NCBI GenBank assembly: GCA_977006965.1
Contig: OZ345383.1
Coordinates: forward strand, 1,302,001 to 1,366,000
Reading direction: 5' to 3'
DNA from: Phymatolithon calcareum
Lineage: Eukaryota > Rhodophyta > Florideophyceae > Hapalidiales
Length of the DNA: 64,000 nt
Part shown: one piece after another, positions 51,989-62,656 of the stretch
Numbering within the stretch: the stretch's first letter is position 1
How the letters are laid out: each line of letters starts with the position of its first letter
Made by a program: the position numbers and the translations under genes
The notes under the pieces: generated by a model
What the model saw: only the letters and a program-made list of their open reading frames with translations
Told to the model about the DNA's origin: nothing
Databases searched by the model: none

Positions 51989-53333
51989 TATTGCACGTGT
52001 AAAGTCTTCTCTAATGTACCTGTTCGTCATCATTCCTTTTCACAAACCTCCATTTAATTTTGTGCACGTCGTTGGATATCAGCGCTTCAACTAACTTTCG
52101 TCTTGATGTGTCATTGAGCTTCCATAGGAAGACCATGCTCTCAAGGAGGCTCCAGTCGATCGTCACCTTGAATGACGCGACTGTCGTCGATAGGTCCTCC
52201 TTTCGTGACTTCATTCTCATTGCATTTTCTTTCCATCGAATATTTAATGATAATTTTTAGATTGGGACTCTCCCTTATCAATAATGCGAAAACTGAGGTT
52301 TATCGGGACACAGTAAAATAGTTTTACTGTGAGTCTCCCGCGCATCGCAATACTTCGTGGAGCATTTCTCGTCCTTCGCGGACATGCGTTCGTAGTGAAA
52401 AGGTTTGGGGTGATTTGGTGCACCGTGTGCGAAGCTACCAGCAAAGTTTAAGTTTTTGTATCTAAATATGCGTATTCCTTGAGATGATGCAGAGGGCTCG
52501 CATGTTCGACTACGGATCTCATTTCGTGCTGGATGTATTGTTCACAGCAATACCTGGACAAAAACAATTCCTTTTCCCCAACACTGGAGAAACAAAAAAC
52601 GTTTCAGTCAGTTTTTCGTCGACTAAAGCCTTCGTTTCCCGCCCAAAAACCCAACATTTCGGGCTGCAAGAGCTTTACTATTGCTAGGCAGAACTGGTCG
52701 TATTTCATTGCGAGTACCTTAAGGATACTGGAGAAGTAAGATGGAATAGCGTTGAAGCTCGGTAGCTGCATTGAATGCTTCGAAAGGTGGCTTCCAAAAC
52801 GCGAAATGGACTTTTTCAATCATTTTAAAAAATCTACAAAATATATTCAAAAAAGTAGGATGTCCAATTCGACCCAGATTTGTCAAGTAATGGATGTGTA
52901 GTTCGAGATAGTTAATAATTAACCATCTCGTACTACAATAATTATTATTGACCTACGGGTTATTACAATAGTGCTGCGTTTGGTTGCCGGTCGGTGTGTG
53001 GCTCTGATGAATAACTTTCACCTTCCACGGCTAGTTAGTCATCCGTTTCCAAATCAAAATTGAACTACAGGCCTCACCTGTAGAAAAAAAATTCTGTAAC
53101 CAAGGCGGGAGCGCAGAGGTAAAAGAGAGGTTCATCTTGGAATCGGATGTTCCCTGTGCTGTGATGTGATGCCTCTCTTTAATACTCCTGGAGAGCAACT
53201 GCTTTTAAGCAAAAATAGATTTCCGATTACCTTCCAGCCATGCGTTCGCTGGAAACATATTGCATACTTCCATCTCGCAGAACCAATACCAGAATTTAGG
53301 TCGCCTAATTCCTGTAGCTTCTTGGGCCACTGC
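51989..53333. other. no gene; imperfect palindrome at 52898-52936
   Basis: Short frames only. 52898-52936 has 19-bp arms (17 of 19 pairing, GTAGTTCGAGATAGTTAAT) around one base. A minus-strand frame (52011-52220) is lysine-rich but unrecognised. Confidence 0.45.
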
Positions 53334-53341
53334 ATCATTGC

Positions 53342-53991
53342 CAAAGCATTGGAAAAAATAATTGCTATTGTAATTATTTAAATTATTGTTCCAATAATTT
53401 ATTCCTGAGTCGCGCATATTTATTGTATTTATTGAGATCTTCGTGGTTACGACAATTATTTTATTTATTTGAAAGCATTATTTACTCGAGAACGCTCGAC
53501 TAAGTCTACGTTTCTGGGGGAGAATGACAGCATTTTGGCCCGACGATTATATTGTTTATTTGGGCCCGATGGTATTCTTGAACAGTAATGTGACATGTTT
53601 GTCATCGATAGCACATGACGTGTCGGCTGCGGACTCCTCATTTAGGATTATGAAAACCATGGCAATCAACACAGTACAACGGGAACTGCGTACCAGGCGA
53701 GCACCGTTTGGTAGCACCCAAGATGCCGCGAGTTTTCGGTAAGCATGTTCGCGATGAGTTTTTCACACAGTCGGATCCCAACTCCGCTGTGATGTGTGGG
53801 GAATCGAAGACGTCAATGCTATCGTGACAGAAAGCAGCTAGATGGATCCAATAATTGGGAATAACCAGTTATTTATTCCTCACTGAACTTAAATACAATA
53901 ATTTATTCCTTCTGCGCTCAACAGTCTTGATATTTATTCTCGACACTGAGCGAGAAAAGAATAAAAATAAATAAATAATTCCAATGCTCTG
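53342..53991. mobile_element. hAT-type non-autonomous element, 650 bp, with 8-bp target duplication
   Basis: Ends CAAAGCATTGGAA and TTCCAATGCTCTG (one mismatch). ATCATTGC stands directly outside both ends (53334-53341 and 53992-53999). The outer ~120 bp on the left and ~170 bp on the right match the 327-bp MITE at 39361-39687. The central part has a 72-codon frame (53524-53742) with no recognised domain. This is a less-deleted relative of the MITE. Confidence 0.9.
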
Positions 53992-54004
53992 ATCATTGCG
54001 TGTC

Positions 54005-54990
54005 TACAGGAGAGAATCATAATGGCTCGTAGAGGTAAAGGAAATTACACTTTCCACATTCCTCACGCGTCGGTCACGCATGTGATACTGGGAGCTGCGG
54101 GAAATGGAGAAAAGCGCAATTTTAATTTTTTAGTTGTCAAACTGATGAAACAGTTCTGAATTGCGCGAGCCAATTAAATTCAAATAAATTCAGCGAGTCA
54201 ATCATATCATTTACGTAACTTTTCAGATGGCCGTTTTCCAAAAACAACGCTTGTTCCAAAACCAACGTTCAAAACGGTACAAAAACAAGCATTGATATAT
54301 CGTTAAATTTAGCAATTTTCATATAATTTAACAAACAAATCTGAATAAAGCTACATTCAGTTGCCAAAACAAGCCTGGTTTGGGCTGACAATCGTAAGTC
54401 GTTTTTGAGATATAGTTGCTCAAAGTTGCAAAAAATGCCGTTTTTCGGCATAAATGCCGTTTTGGACATAGGCAACTGAAACAAACTAATCAGCTTTGTC
54501 TCAAAATTTTGCCACAGCCGAACAGGTTACAGTTTTGTGATAAAAACGTTGGCCATTGTTTCTGAGTTCTAAATCAGGAAGGCTCTCTACGGCCTTTCTT
54601 CTTTCTGAAAAAGGCATGCCGAAGCGCGATATTCAGAAAAACGGCATTAAAAACAACGATACCGAAAACCTGAATGCCGCTTACGGAACTTCAAAATTTC
54701 AAAATGTAACAGTCCAACCACCACTGTAATCCTCTGGATTGTCATCACTGTATGACTTCCTGTCTTGGATATTGAAATTTGTCAGTTTCCCGCATCTCCC
54801 TGCAAACCTGATTGAATGGTTTAATGTGGAGTCGGGCGAATTTCAAGTTTGAAAGTTGGAAGATTTCATGGTCAGGTGCGAGTCGATCTGGTGAATACCA
54901 TAACCTACCTCCGGCCCATAATTGGGCCTCAAGGGGGAAAAATATTCCACTACAGTGGGTCACACATAGTCGACGGCGAGCTGGCCGGAT
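54005..54990. other. no gene; AT-rich with repeated ATGCCGTTTT words
   Basis: 54230-54680 holds several copies of ATGCCGTTTT in both orientations, including the small hairpin ATGCCGTTTTTCGGCAT near 54436. It may be another non-autonomous element, but ends were not found. Confidence 0.35.
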
Positions 54991-54994
54991 GAAA

Positions 54995-55348
54995 TCATGA
55001 TTCGGTCTCAGACTTGTCCGCTTTAAACATTGCAAGGACTTTGTCAAGTGCTCTTCTTGTGTAGGCACTTTCTTCGGATGATAGCTTGTCTTTTGATAGG
55101 CCTGCCTTGGTAGCATCTTTTCCAGTTTGACCTGTAAGTTCTATGAGCTCCAATGTGCTCATGGGCGGCAATGTACAAAATGACCATTTTATGCCCAGCG
55201 TCCTGTATCTCCTTGCCTTGAAACACAAATGTGGTGGCAATGTTGTCTTGATGTATGGTATAGGGTGTTTTTTTGTCTGAGAAGGCAGTGAAGAATATTC
55301 TAAAAATGACAGAGTTTTTGATTGAGTTGACCTCTCTGATGGAGACAA
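54995..55348 (-). pseudogene. orphan repeat-family ORF, second copy
   Basis: 117 codons related to 49699-50202 through RYRTLGIKWSFCTLPPMSTL and the acidic tail ending in ALDKVLAMF. The region upstream on the minus strand has stops, so the copy is broken at its 5' side. Confidence 0.4.
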
Positions 55349-55799
55349 TTCAATCCAGTTCTCGTTCTTCCTTTATTGCACGATATTTGAGCTGTAATGC
55401 AGTTCTCTATTTCACATTGATCGCCACGATCTTTAAAAGCTCAACAATGCAAATTAGCAATGGTCCTCCGCGCAAAAAGGAGTCCGTATCGATCCATTTG
55501 CGTTGCTAAACGGAACTCCAGTCTAGAGCAATCCGAAACTGGCATGTCTTCATCAAGACAGCGCACGTCCATCTGGTATTGACGAGAAAGCCGATATTGA
55601 TGAAGCTATTGGGAAACTCGCTCTTGCGCGGCTGGGTGCGGCAATACAATCACACAGACGAATGCGAGGTTGTCTCGAAGCATAAGAACGGCATTGACAA
55701 ACCAGCGAGAGGTTTCTATGCGCTTTTAGTACGTAAATGGGTGAGAGAAAAGCGAGTGTAAACTGAAAGTTTACACTGCACTTCAAAATGGCACCTAGA
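55349..55799. other. no gene; small hairpin at 55755-55777
   Basis: AGTGTAAACT and its exact complement are separated by GAA at 55755-55777. No gene recognised. Confidence 0.4.
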
Positions 55800-56010
55800 C
55801 TTGGAAAATCTCATCTTTACGTGAGGAGACCAGAGGGGGGGTTGTAGTCCACTTAATAGTATTGCAGAAACAAGAAAAAACTTCCTCTTTATACAGAATC
55901 GAGCAAAAATCTCTTGGCACTGGGAAAACTGCTCTAAGCGCCAACAGATGCGTTGGTAACTTTCAAATAAAAGTCTACCTTTCTTCTTCGTCTGTGCGTG
56001 AAGTCAGTTT
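55800..56010 (-). repeat. LINE fragment matching 38880-39110
   Basis: Inverse of the sequence downstream of the RNase H fragment: GTAGACTTTTATTTGAAAGTTACC here versus GTAGATTTTTATTTAAAAGTTACC near 38897, then CAACGCATCTG in both. No frame survives. Confidence 0.6.
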
Positions 56011-58619
56011 CTTTTTTAAAGGAATCTGAAGACCCAAATTTGTTCACCATCTGGTTATTGTTGAGGAGCGGAATTGATTTCAAGATCAACTATAATCAAG
56101 ATGACTGGTTGGAAGCTGCAAAGTGCGTGATTATTAAGGGATGCACAGACTGTGGAGCGGAAAGACGGGCCGCTGCGTTTTACGTTCCTATCTCTAACCT
56201 GGGCATTTCAGTCAACCGAAAGTAAATAGTTTTATTCTTCTTCCGCATTTGGTGGCAAGGTTTAAAGATATGTCTACTCCGCTCTGCGGCCATCGAATCA
56301 AAATATAAGGGAGCAGTCGGCGACAACTTGTCGCGCCTGCAGCTTTTTCTGTTGGCTGAATGCGGCAAGAGCGTTGTTCCTCTCGCACTGTACGCCCGCA
56401 ACGAGGATCACGATCCTTACGATACCCTTAGTAGATGATCTGCCAACCATATCGCGTCTTCCGCACATCTTTGCGCTGTTTTTCGCTTCGCTAGTATTAC
56501 ATAAGATAGTTAGTTCCTTTCTCTGAGTTAAGGGAGGTGGACGTTCTTCGGATTTCGGCTTTACTGCTCGAATCCCCGCAAGCTCAAGTTCACCTGAACG
56601 TCCCTTCGACCACGCGGAATTGGAGTTCTCCCAGCCCTCCTTGACTGCAACCGTTTCGCCGCACAAGCCCGTTCGGTGACAATCACGCTCAAGTTCCCCT
56701 TTCCCCTTTTCGTGCACAAGTCACAACCGGAGGACGATGCCGACATCCACACGATTGTTCTGTCTTTTTGCCGTTCTGTGGGTTCTGTTTGTTGCTCTCT
56801 TTCCTCCTTTCTTGCTCTCCCGCTCGTTTTCTCTCCTGGTCTTCTCTGCCCCTTGTGACGTCGGGTTCTTGTGAGCGTGGCGCGACAGAAGTCAGTTTGA
56901 ACGACGTTTAGTTTGCACAATTCTAATATTACGATGATTGACCGCTCCATTTATCGAGGACCCCGTATCTTGCGGACACACGTACCATGTAATGTAACTG
57001 CTCAGGAGGAAAGCAGATATCTCTTCAACAGGCGGTCAAAAGTGCCTTTGTCATATGGGCCACGAGCGATAAACTCTAACTTGTTTATGAGCCACATTCG
57101 CCGAAAAATGTAATGCAATGAAGCGCTGGAATCGCAAGAGTCGTTAATACTCCTGATGAATGATGACTTATTGGCTGAGGTTTTAGATGGTACTAGAATT
57201 GATCCCGCTCGAATACTCTCGCATCTGATCGCACCCTCAGCCACTCCATAATGGAACCTGCGAATAAGGGTTCAAAATACCGTCTTCGAGCTATCCAAAC
57301 ACGGGCCAAGTGCGACCAGCATTGACGTAGAACGATGGTGCTGTTAACAGCGCTAGCGTAAAACGAAGCTTTTTTCTTCTTTTCCCTCTGATGGAGACAG
57401 TTCCTCTGCTTACGACGTCCAAATGTGGAGAGTGTTCCAGTGATGGTAAGGGCAAGGGTGCTCATGGGGACACGGTGAACAGTATGTGAACGTTTCTTTG
57501 TTACATGAATCCGAGTATAGTGAGAAGCTTGGCGACTAGCACCTCGTCGAACACACAGGACGATCACGACGAGACTACAAGCAAAGGAAAGCGTCAACTG
57601 TAACGTCCCATATGGTCCGGGTGGATGATGGAAGAACATGGGAATATGGGCTGTCCACATGCTCCTTGGAATTGGCGTCCAGTGTTTCTGTCGTCAATAT
57701 TTTCCAAACATCGTTTATGTCCATTAACATGATTAGATATTTCTGGCGACAATGTTGTGGTCCGCAGCATTGATAAGGACAATGAAGGTCACACACGGGC
57801 AGAGCTAAGATCATGCTGTATTCCCAACGTTCCGCTGCACTAAACTGGTATCTGTTGATCGCCGTAAAACGACAGTGCCAAGACCGTTCAACATTACTGT
57901 ATACTACAGTTCATCCCACTGTAGATGCACTAAGTGCTAAATGCAAGAGAGTACTGTAGAACTGAAGAGGAGCGAGATCTGGCTGATTTTCGGCAAGATA
58001 ATCAGCTCCACTGTGGAGACGATGATTCGGCTGTAGAAAACCAGATTCTGTCAGTACGTGCCGGTTCGGGGCGAATGGGCATGTGGTCTGCACTGTACAG
58101 TACAGTACAGTATAACGTAGTATACAGCTTGGAGGGGTGACGTGGCTTATTCCCACCACCAATCGATTAATCGGAGCTGTCACGAAAACGTGCGTACTTC
58201 ATACGTATGATATGTATCACGTACCGTTCGATTGAAGCAAACATTTGGTCCGGCGTATTGATGGGACGGACCGGCTGATGGACAACATCAGCAAGGTTTC
58301 AAAAAGTAATTCAAATTTACTTGATTTATGATACGGAATTATGTCGGGACACGGAGCAGCTGCTATTGTGTTCCATCGGACCACGAAACGATCTGAAATT
58401 GGGCGCGTGGCAATATTTTGCACTGCTGGAGGACGACACAGGCACGTTATTTTTTGAAGATCCATCCACAGCAATCTTTTCTCAACGTCCATAACCGCGC
58501 GTTGTACATCTCATTTTTTTTGGATTAACATGGCGTGAATCGAACAGACTATTGTACCGCTTTCTCTTCCTGACAAAAATACCCCACAGCCTACAAGGGC
58601 CGGACTAGCAATCTCAAAA
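56011..58619. other. no gene recognised; TACAGTAC run near 58100
   Basis: A pyrimidine-rich stretch (56640-56860) gives long arginine-rich minus frames that are composition artefacts. 58096-58115 is a short tandem of TACAG. The last ~100 bp is the 5' flank of the sulfotransferase gene. Confidence 0.4.
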
Positions 58620-59813
58620 ATGCAGCGTACTAAGGAATTGCGTGCTCCGAAAAGCGTTTTGCTCGCGTTTGCTCGCCAAAAAATCAGCGTTCCTGTTTAC
58701 CTCCTCATTCTCTTTCCTTTCATTTTCTTCGTCTTGGCCACTTTGTTTTCTGCAAGTATTTCCGCACAGTCTTCCTTTTTGGGTCAACTCCACACCTCTG
58801 GAGAATTCAGAATGAGCCACCAGTCTGTCAATGTCGCTACTGAGGCTCCTGCAGTGGTCGACACTGGAACGAAAACCGAAAATGTTTCCTCCGCCGAGAG
58901 AGACCATGTTTTGTTGAAAATGGCAGCAATCGCATCTGTACCGAAATGCGCAAAGAAAGGGCCAGCAAAGTCGTTCATCATTTTGTTCATGGGACATTCC
59001 GGCAGCACCGCCATGATATCTGCGCTTCAACAACACAGCCAAATTTCGGTGGACGGCTATGAACCATTAGATCATGGAAAAATGGTCGCGAATGCCTCAG
59101 CAGCCTTGAAGTTTGCTGACAACTTTTTCACGCAGACGCGGAAGCAGCGAAAAATTGGAGGATTCAAGTTACGACCGTTCCATGTTTTGAGAGAACCGGA
59201 CAAATGGGCAGCGTTATTTCGGAAGCATGACACTCGCATAATTTGGAACTATCGAGGAAACGTTTTCAAACAGGCTGTTGGACATTATCCTATTCGATTT
59301 CTTAACGATTCTAGCAGATACGAGGGGCTTTCCCTTTCCCCGTCCCGTAAGGAGACTCGCGATCGAGTCACGCGATTCCGCATTCACAGCATGTCTGCGC
59401 TTCACTCATTGTTGGATGATCGACTCCGCGGCGAGGCGCACGTTGAGATGGCGCTTATGCAGGCCGCCCCCGGGCGGTGCGTTTTGCCGGTTTCCTATGA
59501 GGGATATTTGAAGGATTCGAAGCTGATGACATTGCGAATGCAAGCGTTTCTTGGCATATCGCTCGATGAGGAACTGGTTGCGATGCGTAAGAAAGCTACT
59601 AAGGATAATTTGTGTCAAGTTGTGGAGAATTGGGATGAAGTTTGCAACGCGTTTTATGGATGTCATCAGTGGAGAAGCATGATGGAAGATCTTGAGAATG
59701 GTTGTACGTGCAAGCAATTGGAAGTTCGAAGTGGTTTCAAATGGCATAGTCACTGCTTTCAGAGTTCGGCGAAAAAGGCATACTCAGGGATCAGATTCTT
59801 ACGGAGACGATGA
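58620..59813 (+). CDS. type II membrane sulfotransferase
   Basis: 397 residues, single exon. A short basic cytosolic tail is followed by one membrane anchor (about 23-48), a stem of ~65 residues and the catalytic domain. FIILFMGHSGSTAM (119-132) is the loop that binds the 5'-phosphosulfate of PAPS. RIIWNYRGNVFKQAVGHYP (206-224) is the usual 3'-phosphate site (R212, in place of the common RDP...S form). Conserved cysteines near the C-terminus (C332, C342, C348, C362, C364) suggest disulfides in the Golgi lumen. Such enzymes sulfate carbohydrates; in red algae the wall galactans are the obvious substrate, but that is inference. The distant resemblance leaves the acceptor open. Confidence 0.75.
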   Translation: MQRTKELRAPKSVLLAFARQKISVPVYLLILFPFIFFVLATLFSASISAQSSFLGQLHTSGEFRMSHQSVNVATEAPAVVDTGTKTENVSSAERDHVLLKMAAIASVPKCAKKGPAKSFIILFMGHSGSTAMISALQQHSQISVDGYEPLDHGKMVANASAALKFADNFFTQTRKQRKIGGFKLRPFHVLREPDKWAALFRKHDTRIIWNYRGNVFKQAVGHYPIRFLNDSSRYEGLSLSPSRKETRDRVTRFRIHSMSALHSLLDDRLRGEAHVEMALMQAAPGRCVLPVSYEGYLKDSKLMTLRMQAFLGISLDEELVAMRKKATKDNLCQVVENWDEVCNAFYGCHQWRSMMEDLENGCTCKQLEVRSGFKWHSHCFQSSAKKAYSGIRFLRRR

Positions 59814-62141
59814 ATCATCCCGTCGGCAATATTAGGAGAGTGATTCGATAGTTTAACGTGATCTACTCGTTTTTGTAGAGTTGATGTGGAAGTAGTAACT
59901 GCAGCAAGCTGCTGATTCAAGCGTTGTACACTAAAACTGACTTCGGTTGGAATGGCGGAGTGCTCTATGTAGTGGAAATAGGAGGCCTTCGTCAAGCCTT
60001 TACGTCTCGCTCACCTAATGTAGATGGCCGTTTAACACGACAACGTACAAGCAACTATGCATTGATTTAGCGAATGCAAAGTCAAGCTGACCGGAGTTAG
60101 AACAGTTATTAGAGATAGCACGGAAGTCAGATGTGAATGTAAGCTCTATGTCCACAGTACACCGTGGCGCCCATGTGGGCAGCGAATTTGAATTCAGAGC
60201 TCAGATGATCAGCGCTGGTAAGCAACTAATTCAAGTCGCGAAATTGGGGCTTTTTGAGGTTGGTGTAACGGATGTTTCAACGGATTCGAAACCCTTTCTT
60301 CTCTTTGAATAAGGATAGAAACAAGACTCCTATTCATGCACCACTGAGTCGAATGCGGGCCACGTCAACGTAGGCAGCATACTCGAGTCTGTGGTTCGGC
60401 GAGGCAATATTTTCGCGAATTAGCCAGTCACAGTTCTGGTCAATGTACCAAGCGCATGTCTCGACATACCTCTAAAAGCGAACTTGTTCGCCGCAGGTGG
60501 CGCACAATATACGTCTTCTCCAACTTAGATTAGAAGAGAATGCTCTCCACTGTTCTGAATTTTCAGAAGAAGATACCAGTGATGATAATTCCAGTGCGAC
60601 TGGTTGAACACAATAGTCAGTGGTTGGTTGGCCTGAGCTGTTTCAGAGTGCCCGAGGAAGCAGATCTTTATAGGAGAGCGCAGCAATGATAGAAATCTCT
60701 ACAAGCAAGGTACGCGCAACCAAGATGATGATGTCGAACAGCACTTGGTAGGCTATAGCAATCGACTAAAGCCCGAACTGTACGCAGCCAAATCTGACCT
60801 TTTAATATCGGGTTCCAACTCGAGAGCTAGGGGATAAAACTCCAACTGGAACCAAGTCGCTGAGCACCGAGTGCTGCTCTCCTTGTTCTCGAATGCAAAC
60901 CACTTACACAAGACTGTGCACGGGAGCATTACTGTTGGCAGCGCGGACAGCATCCAGTATTTTTGCCTATGTTGTGCCACTGAGTTTAGAAACGAATATG
61001 ATGTTGACAACGAAAGTCTTGTCACTAGAGAAAAGTTCTCAAGTGTCAAGGCTGTACATTCAATGTTCTTGAATGCAGACCTGCTCATGTTCTCTTTGTC
61101 GATAACGAAACTAAATAACGATCGCACAGGGTGCAAACCTTCCGGCCAGCAGACTTAAAAGTGTTACTGTTTTACTTGCCATAAATGTGGAATGGTACAG
61201 CGTCGTTCTTTAGCTGGGTAAGAACAGTAGTGAAATCTGCTATAACTTATTTTATCGGGCTTGCGATCAGGTAAGGATGCACCACAGATACGACGGAAAA
61301 ACCAGAAATATCACATTACACCCCAAGGAAGCATCGGGGATTTGAAAAGCATATTGGGGAACACTGCCTTAAGATTTGGAAGGCCTGTACGAAATTACGT
61401 CACTAACTTGGGGCCCATGCCTTAATTCCCGGTTGCTTATTGAACGGCTGTTGTATTCTTTTGCCTCGAAGAAGTTAATACAGCGTATCGTAGTTTCAGA
61501 GGAAAAATTAACTGCACGAGAGTCTGACCGGATGATACGTGATCTGGCATCGCGCAAGTTGTCTTACCACTTGCGACTGGGTAGAGTCACACCAAAAATT
61601 TTATATTAGAGGCGTCAAGATGGTTGGTGCTATTATGAGAGTTTCCAATAGGTAATGCCTCTTTTCTATTTTTTCTTATGATTGTTCGGGCTTCCATTGG
61701 ACAAGTCCTTGCTTAAAAGCGTCTCCTTCTTTGAAGGGGCCGGTCTCCTTTTTCCTAAAAAAGGTGATTTCTGTGTCAACAGACGTACGCCGTTGTTCGC
61801 CAACGCAAGGAGAAACGCGACAGGCTCTAGAGGACGATTTTCTTCATTCAGAACGACCTGATGTCCAATTCTTAACCAAACTTTTCCAGGATGCCCGACA
61901 GTTTGTCGGTGACGTTGTGCTGGCTCGAATTCTATGATGTAAAGTTGACGGTTTGAAAAAATTTTACAGGTCTGTTTACACTTCTGTGTAAACCGACCCG
62001 TCTTACACTTCAACAAGCGACTCCAATTGGGCGGTGCAGCTCGCACTTGCCAGGTGTCGTGGTATAATTGGGGCCCATTGCTACAATCTGGGAAATCTTA
62101 CGGATCATACGTGCTTACAAATCTCCGCCGCAAGGAACGTC
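59814..62141. other. no gene recognised
   Basis: About 2.3 kb of short frames on both strands. The 126-127-codon minus frames at 60753-61136 and 61666-62046 show no motif. No repeat match to the rest of the window was seen. Confidence 0.4.
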
Positions 62142-62182
62142 AAAAGCGGATAAATTTAACGTCTGTTAATTTATCTGCTTTT
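62142..62182. repeat. 41-bp imperfect inverted repeat
   Basis: Arms AAAAGCGGATAAATTTAAC and GTTAATTTATCTGCTTTT pair with one mismatch and one bulge around GTCT. It lies about 475 bp before the PP2A B'' start. Confidence 0.7.
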
Positions 62183-62563
62183 CAGGCTGTCGGGGGGTAT
62201 GAAAATTGGCAAAAAACGGGGGGCATACGAATTCTCCAGCACATGCAGTGAGCGCCTCGGCCGCCCGCCCGCACTCAGCGCTTTCCTGCCTACGCCACTT
62301 GCCCGCACGCTCGTTCTTCAACGCCCGACGCGTCCGCGCTTCTAACCATCTTTTACCGAGACTGTAGCTGTCTACCGGCTGCATTCTCGGCGGAGCGAGC
62401 ACGCCCGCCTTCCTTGCGCACACTGCAGCGCCCTTGCGCCCCGGTCGTATCGGTCTCCATTCCACACCCCTTGCATCTTTACCATCATTGAGCTCTTGCG
62501 CCGATTGCCCTCCCGGACGCTATTCTCATTTGCTTCGTTTCCGACCCGCTTTAATCTGACTTG

Positions 62564-62626
62564 ATGCTCACCAAGTTTCCCAACGAATCGCGTCTATTAT
62601 CCACACCCTCAACTGCTTGCTCTTGA
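62564..62626 (+). promoter_or_regulatory. 20-codon upstream ORF before PP2A B''
   Basis: ATG at 62564 opens a frame that ends with TGA at 62624-62626, in the same frame as the main start 31 bp later. If transcribed, it would affect translation of the main frame. It also proves that the main protein cannot start further upstream in this frame. Confidence 0.4.
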
Positions 62627-62656
62627 GACGGACCGACCGACCCAGAACCATTTCGC

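Noticed and set aside
56298-56950. Arginine-rich minus-strand frames of 129-139 codons
   Set aside because: They are antisense to a pyrimidine-rich tract, which removes stop codons. No motif or conserved pattern.
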